This document shows, piece after piece, positions 1 through 6,043 of a stretch of 6,043 nucleotides of DNA. The translations under genes were made by a program, and so were the position numbers. The stretch comes from Deltaproteobacteria bacterium (GTDB lineage: Bacteria; Desulfobacterota; Desulfobaccia; Desulfobaccales; 0-14-0-80-60-11): the NCBI GenBank assembly GCA_023381945.1, contig JAMCQY010000226.1, forward strand, positions 1 to 6,043, written 5' to 3'. The first letter of the stretch is position 1; every line of letters begins with the position of its first letter. Under the pieces are notes generated by a model that saw only the letters and a list, made by a program, of their open reading frames with translations, did no database searches and was not told the origin of the DNA.

Positions 1-1
1 G

Positions 2-343
2 GATCTGGACGGGCTTTTCGCCCCAGAGGCGCAACTCAATATCTACCGGATCTTTCAGGAGTCATTGACCAATATCGGCAAATATGCTCAGGCCGGTAAC
101 CTCATCCTGGCCGTCAGCAAACAAGACGAGCGGATTTTCTTTAAGATGTCGGATGATGGCCAGGGTTTTGACGTGGAACAGGCCATGGCCCGGGAGACTA
201 CCCGACGGGGTCTGGGACTGGCGGCCATGGAAGAGCGGGGGCGAATACTGGGCGGCAAGTTAAGCATCAAGAGCCAGCCAAGCCAGGGGACTGAGATAAT
301 TCTGTCCGTGCCGATTGGCAAGGAAGGTGAGGCAGCGTCTTAG
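2..343 (+). CDS. Sensor histidine kinase, C-terminal ATPase part (5'-truncated by window edge)
   Basis: The frame is open from the left edge to a TAG at 341-343 and gives 113 residues; the N-terminal sensor and phospho-acceptor region lie outside the window. What remains is a HATPase_c domain of the NarX/DegS/LiaS kind (HisKA_3 family). The N-box reads IYRIFQESLTNIGKYAQA (about residues 14-31), the G1 box is DDGQGFD (about 55-61), and the G2 region is GLGLAAMEERGRILGG, the 'GLGLxxMxER' signature typical of this family. Such kinases normally phosphorylate a LuxR/NarL-type response regulator, but none follows here: the next 294 bases are non-coding and the next gene is convergent. The regulator may therefore lie upstream or elsewhere. 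One oddity is Tyr where the family N-box usually has His (NIGKYAQA against the usual N-x-x-KHA). A TTG codon at 65 is internal to the conserved N-box and is not the start. Family assignment is firm; the signal sensed is unknown. Confidence 0.9.
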   Translation, partial: DLDGLFAPEAQLNIYRIFQESLTNIGKYAQAGNLILAVSKQDERIFFKMSDDGQGFDVEQAMARETTRRGLGLAAMEERGRILGGKLSIKSQPSQGTEIILSVPIGKEGEAAS

Positions 344-446
344 CCTTCAATCAGCAGTAGTTCGGGAAACTACCTAAGACTCATTGAAAAACTGATCTCA
401 GCTTTATCGCCAACTTTCCCGAAGGTCGCGTGATGGTGAAAGACCA

Positions 447-524
447 CCCCCTTTGAAAAAGGGAGGCAGGGGGGCTTTATATAATCTCTTGAAATCCCCC
501 TAATTCCCCCCTTTTTCAAAGGGG
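447..524. repeat. Large imperfect inverted repeat (dispersed palindromic/MITE-like element)
   Basis: The left arm (447-474) begins CCCCCTTTGAAAAAGGG and ends in a run of six G. The right arm (496-524) begins CCCCCTAATTCCCCCC and ends TTTTTCAAAGGGG. Reverse-complemented, the right arm matches the left in its outer CCCCTTTGAAAAAGGG and inner GGGGG parts, with a few mismatches and a small length difference in between. The spacer of about 21 bases is AT-rich (CTTTATATAATCTCTTGAAAT). Each arm also holds its own small palindrome, CCCTTT...AAAGGG. From general knowledge, G/C-run repeats of this kind are scattered in many copies between genes in deltaproteobacteria and cyanobacteria. Whether it is mobile, or serves as a bidirectional terminator for the two converging genes, is inference; no T-tract follows either side. 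Confidence 0.7.
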
Positions 525-562
525 CTTGTGCCCTACAATCCTGTCTGTTTGCTGTTTGAGAG

Positions 563-590
563 GCAAAACCCACAGCCTATGAGGTTTTGC
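563..590. repeat. Short hairpin, possible weak terminator
   Basis: GCAAAACC at 563-570 and GGTTTTGC at 583-590 form a perfect 8-bp stem with a 12-base loop. It lies 47 bases beyond the stop codon of the - strand hybrid kinase gene, a suitable place for a terminator of that operon. However, the sequence after the stem on the - strand (CTCTCAAACAG) has no T-run, so intrinsic termination would be weak at best. It may also be part of a larger degenerate repeat together with the neighbouring element. Confidence 0.4.
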
Positions 591-637
591 AATAGCTGTT
601 GGTTTAAATCCTTTAATTCCTATCCGTGGTTTGATTT

Positions 638-2521
638 TCATTGGGATTGATCAGTGCCAAGGGTGAAATAAAACACCGCGCCGTGATTTATCGCCGCCTC
701 GGCCCAGATCTGGCCGCCGTGGCGATTAATCACCCGTTGCACCGTGGCCAAGCCAATGCCGGTGCCTGGGAATTCATTAGCCGCGTGCAGTCGCTTAAAG
801 GCGCCGAAGAGCTTGCCGGCGAACTTGGGATCAAAGCCGACGCCATTGTCCTTCACCCGATAAACCTTACGGCCGCCGCTGTTCTGGACGCCGAACTCAA
901 TCCTGGTCTGCGGTTTTTTGCCGGTGAATTTCCAGGCATTGCCTAAAAGGTTGGCCAACAATATTTGCAGTAAAGTGGGGTCGCCCCTGGCTACTATCCC
1001 GTCCGGAATGATGAATTCCACCTGTCTCTCCGGCTCCGCCCTCTTCAGGTTTTCGGTGATGGCGCGGGCCAGGGTGCTCAAATCCACGACTTGCCGCCGC
1101 ATCTCGGCTTGCGAGACCCGGGAGAGCGAAAGCAGGGCTTCAATGAGTGCATTCATCTGGTCCGAAGCTTCTTGGAGCAGTTGCAGATATTCCAGGCCCT
1201 TGGCATTTAACTTCTCCCTGTAATCCTCCGACAAAATTCTGGCAAAACCAGCAATGCCGCGCAGCGGGGCGCGCAGGTCATGGGAAACAGAATAACTGAA
1301 GGATTCCAGTTCGTTATTGGCGGCTTCCAATTGATGCACGTGGTCAACCAGTTGTTGATTCAATTCCTTGATCCGGGACTCGGCGCGCTTGCGCAGGAAA
1401 GATTCCACGATTGCCGGCGCCAGCATCTCTGCGGCTTCCTGGTCGGCCTGATCATAGCCCCCCGGTTTATTGCCCAGTCCGAGCAAGCCGATGGTCTTAC
1501 CGGCCTGCTTTAAGGGCACTACCAGGAAGGCCGTGAACTCCGGATGTCCTTCCGGAGTCCCGACGCTATCCGGATGGGCTGCCGGATCATTGGCGATCAC
1601 CGATCGTTCCTCCGTGATGGCCTTGCCAAAGACGCCGCGGATATGCAAGTCTTTGGGCAGGATCGGCTTAGTGATTCCGGGCATCCGGCAGGCCGTCCAG
1701 CCCGGGTCGCTGACCGCGATAACGTTCAGCCGTCCAGCCTCGTTGATCTCCCCGAGAAAGCCAAACCTGCTGTCCGTCAATTCCTCGGCTGCCGCCAGAC
1801 AGGTGCGGCCCAATTCTTCTTCGGTTTCGCTGATAATGGCCTCGTGAAAAACGCAGTTGATGGCCGTCAGGATTTGGGCCTGCCTCTGGGTGCGCGCTTT
1901 GCTATCCCTCAGTACCTCCGTCAGGTTCGAGAGTTCGTTGTTTTGCTCTTGCAGTTCAGCGCCCAGGTTCTGTAGCTCTCTTTGGGACCTGAGCAATTCG
2001 GAATTGGTTTCCACTGCCGCCTCATAGGTGGAAACCAGGAGGTTCATAATCTGTAAGCGGTCGGCAGTAACCTGGTATTTCTTTCCATGGAAGACAACTT
2101 CTACCGGTTCTTGCTCTTCTTCTGGGTTGCGGAGTTTGCCGCTGTCGAACAGGAGCCGGATCCGTTCGAGTAGCGGCTCTTCTTTGAAAGGCTTGATGAT
2201 AAAGCCGTCAGCGCCGCATTCCAAGGACTTCATGATATCAGCCGGATCGGACAGCACGGTCAGGAAGATGACCGGCAAATCTTTCAAGCCAGACTCGTGC
2301 CGGATACGCCGGCAAAGTTCGTAACCGTCTATTTCAGGCATGACGATGTCGCTGATCAGCAGATCCGGGTTATACCTGGTTATCAGGTCAATGGCTTCAC
2401 GCCCGTTTCTGGCAGATATCACCTGATAGCCGTGCTGCTCCAGGAAATACCTCAAGTTCTCGGCCTGGGTGGGGCTATCTTCGGCGATGAGAATCACCCT
2501 CAGATTATTCGGGATATCCAT
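638..2521 (-). CDS. Hybrid receiver-GAF-histidine kinase
   Basis: This is a cytoplasmic signalling protein of 627 residues with no membrane segment. A receiver domain comes first (about 8-128), with acidic pair E14/D15, phospho-acceptor D58 in LLISDIVMP, T88 and K110 in IIKPF. Next is a conserved stretch (about 140-172, HGKKYQVTADRLQIMNLL) and a Glu/Gln/Leu-rich coiled coil (about 173-215). A GAF domain follows (about 220-380), then a second helix and a HisKA domain with H414 in SYSVSHDLRAPLRG. The HATPase domain closes the protein, with N-box LLANLLGNAWKFT (N528), G1 KDNGVGFD and G2 GTGIGLA. The kinase core is of the phytochrome-like type (LFGAFKRLH). The start is taken as the ATG at 2521 because GGAAGAGG lies 4 bases upstream; a TTG at 2551 would add ten residues that match no domain. 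It is the third gene after cheA and cheB, 36 bases behind cheB, so probably co-transcribed. Inference: CheA phosphorylates its receiver, which then controls its kinase. The target regulator is not in the window. Confidence 0.92.
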   Translation of the reverse strand: MDIPNNLRVILIAEDSPTQAENLRYFLEQHGYQVISARNGREAIDLITRYNPDLLISDIVMPEIDGYELCRRIRHESGLKDLPVIFLTVLSDPADIMKSLECGADGFIIKPFKEEPLLERIRLLFDSGKLRNPEEEQEPVEVVFHGKKYQVTADRLQIMNLLVSTYEAAVETNSELLRSQRELQNLGAELQEQNNELSNLTEVLRDSKARTQRQAQILTAINCVFHEAIISETEEELGRTCLAAAEELTDSRFGFLGEINEAGRLNVIAVSDPGWTACRMPGITKPILPKDLHIRGVFGKAITEERSVIANDPAAHPDSVGTPEGHPEFTAFLVVPLKQAGKTIGLLGLGNKPGGYDQADQEAAEMLAPAIVESFLRKRAESRIKELNQQLVDHVHQLEAANNELESFSYSVSHDLRAPLRGIAGFARILSEDYREKLNAKGLEYLQLLQEASDQMNALIEALLSLSRVSQAEMRRQVVDLSTLARAITENLKRAEPERQVEFIIPDGIVARGDPTLLQILLANLLGNAWKFTGKKPQTRIEFGVQNSGGRKVYRVKDNGVGFDPKFAGKLFGAFKRLHAANEFPGTGIGLATVQRVINRHGGQIWAEAAINHGAVFYFTLGTDQSQ

Positions 2522-2525
2522 ATGA

Positions 2526-2533
2526 CCTCTTCC
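2526..2533 (-). promoter_or_regulatory. Ribosome binding site of the hybrid kinase gene
   Basis: On the - strand GGAAGAGG stands four bases before the ATG at 2521 (GGAAG is seven bases away). This purine-rich match decides for the ATG rather than the TTG at 2551, which lies upstream of this site and would place it within the coding region. Confidence 0.65.
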
Positions 2534-2557
2534 ACAGACAGGTAATTGCAATTAGGG

Positions 2558-3619
2558 CTATTGGATCGTCCGAGATCGTGTTTCCGCCAAGGTATTAAGC
2601 AGTTCGGCAATCTTCTCCGGCGGCAGGATATAGTCAGCGGCTCCCAGCTTGATGGCTTCTCCGGGCATGCCGTGGACCACTGAACTCTCTTTGTCCTGGG
2701 CGATGGTAATAACGCCTTGTTTCTTAATCACGGCCATTTCAGCGGCGCCGTCGTCGCCCATACCGGTGAGCAGAATGGCGGCGGCATGAGGTCCATAACG
2801 TTCCGCCACTGACCTGAAGAGAGGGGCAACCGCGGGTCTCAAACCACTGACCGGCTCTCCGGCGTAAAGGTCAATCTGGCCGGAACGGTCTATTCCCATA
2901 TGCAAACCATCAGGGGCCACATAAGCGTTCCCTGGCAAAATGAGTTCCCGCGGCTGGGCCACCTTAACCGGGAAGCGGGTGCTTTCCCTGAGCCAGTCGG
3001 CCAGCCCGGTGACAAAGCCCGGCGACATGTGCTGCACTATGAGCACTGGCGCGGGAAAACCGGGGCGCAGACCCGCAAGAATCTTTTTCAAGACCAAAGG
3101 GCCTCCCGTCGAGGCTCCCAAAGCCACTACTTCGAGAGTTTTCGGGGTCCTTTTTACTTGGACTCTGGGCAGCGTGGCCGCGCGTTTGGGCCAGCGCCTG
3201 ACGACCCTGATCTCGGACATCAATTTAACGGTGCGAATCAATTCCCCGGCCCGGGCCTGAAACCCCGGGTGCCCGATGCCCAAAGGGGTTGGCAGAAAGG
3301 TCAAGGCTCCGGCTTCGACCATTCGGAACATCTTGGTCAAATCTTTGGGATCATAACTGGCGCTGACGATGATAATAGGAACGGGAGAGGTTTCCATAAT
3401 GCGCCGAGTCGCCTCATAACCGTCAATCCCCGGCAAATTGACGTCCATGGTAATCAGATCGGGTTTCAAACGGGCCGCGGTCTCAATTGCCGCCTCCCCG
3501 GTGGCCGCGGTGGCGATCACCCGGAGGCCGGCAGCATTAGAGAGAATGTAGCTAATCAGATCCCGCACTACGGGGGAGTCTTCCACCACCAGCACTTTAA
3601 CAGGTTCACCGGGGCTCAT
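2558..3619 (-). CDS. cheB: Chemotaxis-type protein-glutamate methylesterase CheB
   Basis: The protein has 353 residues, the usual CheB length. By family knowledge it removes methyl groups from chemoreceptor glutamates (and can deamidate glutamines), giving adaptation, and is activated when CheA phosphorylates its receiver. The N-terminal receiver (about 6-125) has E13/D14 and phospho-acceptor D59 in LITMDVNLPGIDG. A basic linker of about 35 residues leads to the methylesterase domain (about 162-345). Its catalytic triad is visible: S170 in GASTGGP, H197 in VQHMSPGF and D290 in TGMGDDGAAEM. The late VVHGMPGEA motif is also typical. An oddity is Thr (T111, FLPTPLG) where receivers normally have the conserved Lys of 'KP'. 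Wsp-type CheB (WspF) also has a TP at this point, as far as I recall. The start codon overlaps the cheA stop as ATGA (3616-3619), so translation is likely coupled. A weak AAGAG lies six bases upstream. There is no sign of truncation. Confidence 0.96.
   Translation of the reverse strand: MSPGEPVKVLVVEDSPVVRDLISYILSNAAGLRVIATAATGEAAIETAARLKPDLITMDVNLPGIDGYEATRRIMETSPVPIIIVSASYDPKDLTKMFRMVEAGALTFLPTPLGIGHPGFQARAGELIRTVKLMSEIRVVRRWPKRAATLPRVQVKRTPKTLEVVALGASTGGPLVLKKILAGLRPGFPAPVLIVQHMSPGFVTGLADWLRESTRFPVKVAQPRELILPGNAYVAPDGLHMGIDRSGQIDLYAGEPVSGLRPAVAPLFRSVAERYGPHAAAILLTGMGDDGAAEMAVIKKQGVITIAQDKESSVVHGMPGEAIKLGAADYILPPEKIAELLNTLAETRSRTIQ
3616..3619 (-). other. ATGA stop-start overlap between cheA and cheB
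   Basis: On the - strand the bases ATGA hold both the cheB start codon (ATG, 3619-3617) and the cheA stop codon (TGA, 3618-3616). Such overlaps commonly give translational coupling, which here would keep the kinase and the methylesterase in a fixed ratio. The weak ribosome binding site of cheB (AAGAG, 3626-3630) fits dependence on ribosomes arriving from cheA. Confidence 0.8.
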
Positions 3620-5883
3620 ATAAGTCTCTTGAGGGTCTCCAGGAGGTTGCTCTGATCGAAGCTGCTTTTGACAATATAGGCGTTGGCACCCACTTCGATG
3701 CCGTGTTCCCGGTCTTCCTTGGATTCCAGGGCGGTGACCAGCACCACGGGGGTCTCTCTGAGTTTCCGGTCCCGGCGAATCTTCTCGGTCAGGTCAAAGC
3801 CGTTCATCTGGGGCATATCCACGTCGGAGACCACCAGATCAAAGCCGCCTCCCTGGAGCTTGCCAAAGGCGTCCAAGCCGTCGACCGCGGTCTCCACGCG
3901 ATAGCCCGCGGCTTGCAGGATATTTTTAAGCAAGGTCCGGGCCGTGATGGAGTCTTCCGCTACCAGAACTGCAGCCGGGGCCTCTGCCGCTACTTCTCCA
4001 TGGGCGGACCTGCCAGGGCGGTGACTCACCTTTAGCGCGGATTTAAATAAATCGGTGACATTGAGGATCGGGGCCAATGCTCCGGTTCCCAAGATGGTGA
4101 CGCCGGAAACGTTCCGGACCCTGGAGAGTTGATCGCCCAGGGGTTTCTCCAAGACTTCCTGCTCATAGAGCACCTCATCCACCCCGAAGGCTAGGCGTTT
4201 CTCGGCCGAGGTAAGGACCACCAGCCGCACCTGATCGCTGGACTCGCTGGCCACTGGTTCGGCCGGAAGTTCCAATACCTCCGCCAAACGGACCAGGGCC
4301 ACGGCCCGGCCGTTCAGGTCAATGGTTTCGCGGTTTTCCACGGTGTGGATGCCGTCCCGGTTCACCCTCAGCACCTGCTCTACATTTCTGGTAGGCACAA
4401 TGAAAAAGCGTGTTCCAAGGCGCACCAGGGTGCCGCGAAAAGTAGCCACGGTTATGGGTAATACCAGGCGGAAGGTGGTTCCCTCCCCCGATTTGGTTTC
4501 CATCGAATAGGAGCCCCCCAGTTTTTCTGCCTTTTCCCGCAAAATTGCCAGGCCCAGGCCGCGACCGGAGATATCAGTAATAATGGGGCTGGTGGATAAG
4601 CCCGCGGCGAAAATATGATTCAAGAGGTCGGAATCGTCTGCCTGCTCGGCTTCTACCAAAGTCAAGAGCCCGAGCTTGATTGCGGCCTGTCTCACTTTGG
4701 CCGCGTCAATGCCGGCCCCATCATCCGAGACGCTAACTTCTACTTTACTGCCTTCCAGCGGAACGATAGAAATGGTTATCTTCCCCACGGTTGGCTTGTG
4801 GCAGCGGCGGCGTTCCTCGGGTGCTTCAATGCCGTGGTCGATGCAGTTCCTGACCAGATGCACCAGCGGGTCTTTGATTTCCTCCAGGACGCGCCGGTCA
4901 ATTTCTATCTCGCCTCCCAGGATGATTAATTCCGCTTCCTTACCACTGGACCGGGCCAGGTCACGGACCAGCCTCGGCAGGACTTCCAGGGCAGGCTGGA
5001 AGGGCAACATCAGGAGCTTTTTCAGTTCCTCTCCCAGGTTCTCCATTTGGCGGCTCAATTGCCAATAGCCCTGCTCGGCTGACCTGGCGAGCTGCGCGGC
5101 CCGGCCCTCAATTAACTTGTGGTAAGCCTCAGCCCATTGCAGAAATTCGAGAACCCGGCTGTCCTGCCGGGAGGCGTCAGCTCCCGTTTGATGTTGCAGG
5201 GCGCGGACCAGGGGCTGGATCTTGTCCCGTTCGGTTCTCCAAATCAGCAGGGTCGAGTTGAGCTGGTTGATTTCAGTGAGGATTTGACGGGCGGCTAACC
5301 TGGCCGTCAGGAACTCGTCCGATTGCTGCAAAATTTTCTGCAATTTCGGTAGAGAAACGCGCACCGACTCCGGAGCGGCGTTTTCAACTTGTGGTGGCGG
5401 AGTTGACACCGCCGGTTCAGCAGCAACCTTCTCGGACTTTAAATAAGACGCCTGGGCTGCACCTCCAGGCAGGCCTTGGGCCAGGTGATCGAGACCTAAC
5501 AAGAGCGCCCTGATGCGAGACTTTTCGGCCGTTTTGCTGGCAGCCTGGCCGGCCGCCGTCAGTCGCGTCAACAGATCCACTGCCTGATGCAGCAAGTCGA
5601 ACTCTTCGGGAGATGGTCCCGCAGCCTGACGTTTCCAGCGGGCAAAAATGCTTTCCAGGGCCTGGCAGATGGCCTCGATCTCGGACAGATTCACGGCCCG
5701 GGCGGCGCCTTTGAGACTGTGGGCTTCCCGAAAGATGGTGTTGATGAGGTCCGGACGGCTTTCAAGAGACGGGTCTTTCTCCAGCTTTAGCAAGCCGGCG
5801 GTAATGGCCTGGAGGTGTTCTCCAGCTTCGACCTTGAAGGTGGCCAGCAACCGCTTCAGAAATTCTTCATCCTTGGGGACCAT
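3616..5883 (-). CDS. cheA: CheA-type histidine kinase with fused C-terminal receiver (CheA-REC, Wsp/Frz-like)
   Basis: This 755-residue cytoplasmic kinase should sit at the core of a chemosensory array. The N-terminal Hpt/P1 domain (about 5-110) carries phospho-acceptor H55 in FREAHSLKGAARAV. A linker rich in Ala, Pro and Glu (about 140-172) follows; no P2 docking domain is recognisable. A long helical region (about 173-300) occupies the P3 dimerisation place. The ATPase domain (about 305-477) has N-box HLVRNCIDHGIE (342-353), G1 DDGAGID (387-393), and the CheA-specific STSPIITDISGRGLGLA with G2 at 440-446. A CheW-like P5 domain (about 479-617) couples it to receptors and CheW. The C-terminal receiver (about 636-755) has E643/D644, D687 in LVVSDVDMP, T717 and K739. 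The start is well fixed: an in-frame TGA lies at 5901-5899, with no start codon between it and the ATG at 5883. No good ribosome binding site is seen. The fused receiver and HSLKGAAR sequence resemble WspE and FrzE rather than flagellar CheA. CheB follows with a 4-base overlap. Confidence 0.95.
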   Translation of the reverse strand: MVPKDEEFLKRLLATFKVEAGEHLQAITAGLLKLEKDPSLESRPDLINTIFREAHSLKGAARAVNLSEIEAICQALESIFARWKRQAAGPSPEEFDLLHQAVDLLTRLTAAGQAASKTAEKSRIRALLLGLDHLAQGLPGGAAQASYLKSEKVAAEPAVSTPPPQVENAAPESVRVSLPKLQKILQQSDEFLTARLAARQILTEINQLNSTLLIWRTERDKIQPLVRALQHQTGADASRQDSRVLEFLQWAEAYHKLIEGRAAQLARSAEQGYWQLSRQMENLGEELKKLLMLPFQPALEVLPRLVRDLARSSGKEAELIILGGEIEIDRRVLEEIKDPLVHLVRNCIDHGIEAPEERRRCHKPTVGKITISIVPLEGSKVEVSVSDDGAGIDAAKVRQAAIKLGLLTLVEAEQADDSDLLNHIFAAGLSTSPIITDISGRGLGLAILREKAEKLGGSYSMETKSGEGTTFRLVLPITVATFRGTLVRLGTRFFIVPTRNVEQVLRVNRDGIHTVENRETIDLNGRAVALVRLAEVLELPAEPVASESSDQVRLVVLTSAEKRLAFGVDEVLYEQEVLEKPLGDQLSRVRNVSGVTILGTGALAPILNVTDLFKSALKVSHRPGRSAHGEVAAEAPAAVLVAEDSITARTLLKNILQAAGYRVETAVDGLDAFGKLQGGGFDLVVSDVDMPQMNGFDLTEKIRRDRKLRETPVVLVTALESKEDREHGIEVGANAYIVKSSFDQSNLLETLKRLI

Positions 5884-6043
5884 GGTTGTTTTTAGTCTTC
5901 AGTTTTTAGTTTTCGGCAGCAATGTCCGGTTAAGTTCTTGCAAAGGGTTGTTCAAAAATTTTATGAGCAAGGGAAAAGGAGACCGCCGAGTCAGACATAT
6001 CATTTTGGATCTGAAGACGTAATTCCCTCACCCGATGAATGCT
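5884..6043. other. Region upstream of cheA, no convincing gene
   Basis: These 160 bases precede the - strand cheA. On the - strand one frame stays open from the right edge to a TAA at 5932-5930 (37 codons) and another to a TGA at 6002-6000 (13 codons). Either could be the tail of an upstream gene, but neither shows a recognisable motif. On the + strand a 19-codon ATG frame (5964-6023) is too short to judge. I see no clear -35/-10 promoter pair reading towards cheA, so it is open whether cheA starts its own transcript or is internal to a longer operon. Confidence 0.4.
5888..5910. repeat. Short AT-rich direct repeat before cheA
   Basis: GTTTTTAGT occurs at 5888-5896 and again at 5902-5910, a period of 14 bases (ACTAAAAAC-TGAAG-ACTAAAAAC read on the cheA strand). 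It fills the place where the cheA ribosome binding site would be expected. Degenerate strings of this ACTAAAAACTGAA type are, from general experience, common intergenic filler in some bacterial genomes. No function is evident. Confidence 0.55.

Larger units (their letters stand above)
344..637. other. Convergent intergenic region with repeats
   Basis: This 294-base gap separates the + strand kinase from the convergent - strand hybrid kinase gene. No credible coding sequence is visible. A 67-codon frame on the - strand (370-573) runs straight through the inverted repeat and has no family resemblance beyond the Pro/Lys/Gly-rich string such repeats encode. The gap holds a large inverted repeat at 447-524 and a small hairpin at 563-590. 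Base composition is more AT-rich than in the flanking genes, especially near 590-640. Both flanking genes end here, so transcription from both sides should terminate within it, but no classical stem plus T-run terminator is obvious. Confidence 0.75.

Noticed and set aside
370..573. A 67-codon open frame on the - strand in the intergenic region
   Set aside because: It runs through the inverted repeat, its middle part is just the translated repeat (LKKGGIRGI), it has no family resemblance, and no ribosome binding site supports its start.
1544..1975. A 143-codon open frame on the + strand
   Set aside because: It is antisense to the GAF and coiled-coil part of the hybrid kinase and shows no motif; a shadow frame.
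2522..2551. TTG start at 2551 for the hybrid kinase gene
   Set aside because: The ten added residues match no domain, and a better-placed ribosome binding site and an ATG lie downstream at 2521.
2900..3655. A 251-codon open frame on the + strand
   Set aside because: It lies antisense to cheB, whose catalytic and receiver motifs are unmistakable. Its translation is rich in Gly, Arg, Gln and His with no domain, as expected from the complement of a GC-rich gene.
5930..5960. Possible promoter (TTGAAC with TAACCG 17 bases downstream) reading towards cheA
   Set aside because: The -10 match is poor, and such a pair is easily found by chance in AT-rich intergenic DNA.
5648..6022. A 124-codon open frame on the + strand extending past the cheA start
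   Set aside because: Most of it is antisense to the Hpt domain of cheA. The part beyond 5883 is only about 45 codons, without a recognisable motif.
5930..6043. Possible tail of an upstream - strand gene (37 codons open from the right edge)
   Set aside because: No motif is recognisable, and a frame this short at the edge is expected by chance; it cannot be called a gene from this window.

Overview
The window looks like a piece of a bacterial chromosome with fairly high GC in its genes. It carries the end of one two-component sensor kinase on the + strand and, convergent to it on the - strand, a three-gene chemosensory-type operon. The sequence alone does not identify the organism. The CheA-REC/CheB/REC-GAF-kinase gene set, the GC-rich coding style and the 'CCCCTTTGAAAAAGGGG' dispersed-repeat type all suit an environmental deltaproteobacterium (Desulfobacterota). 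That placement is an inference.

Layout. Positions 2-343 (+) hold the C-terminal ATPase half of a NarL/LuxR-system-type histidine kinase, cut by the left window edge. Positions 344-637 are a non-coding gap between converging genes. It contains a large inverted repeat (447-524) and a small 8-bp hairpin (563-590). From 638 to 5883 everything is on the - strand, transcribed right to left: a CheA-type kinase with a fused receiver (3616-5883), a CheB methylesterase overlapping it by 4 bases as ATGA (2558-3619), and 36 bases further on a receiver-GAF-histidine kinase hybrid (638-2521). Positions 5884-6043, upstream of cheA, show no convincing gene. They hold a short AT-rich direct repeat right before the cheA start.

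How the genes would work together. By family knowledge, CheA autophosphorylates on its N-terminal histidine (H55) and passes phosphate to receivers. Three receiver domains are encoded here: one fused to CheA (D687), one in CheB (D59) and one at the front of the hybrid kinase (D58). CheB would demethylate a chemoreceptor to adapt the pathway. The hybrid kinase, with its receiver at the N-terminus, is a plausible output that links a chemosensory array to a second histidine kinase. The CheA-REC plus CheB pairing, and a Lys-to-Thr change in the CheB receiver, resemble Wsp-type 'alternative cellular function' systems more than flagellar chemotaxis. No receptor, CheW, CheR or GGDEF gene lies inside the window; the missing parts would be expected beyond the right edge.

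I found no RNA gene, CRISPR array, insertion sequence with a transposase, or riboswitch. No clearly new system is evident. The most interesting point is the apparent wiring of a CheA to a second complete histidine kinase.
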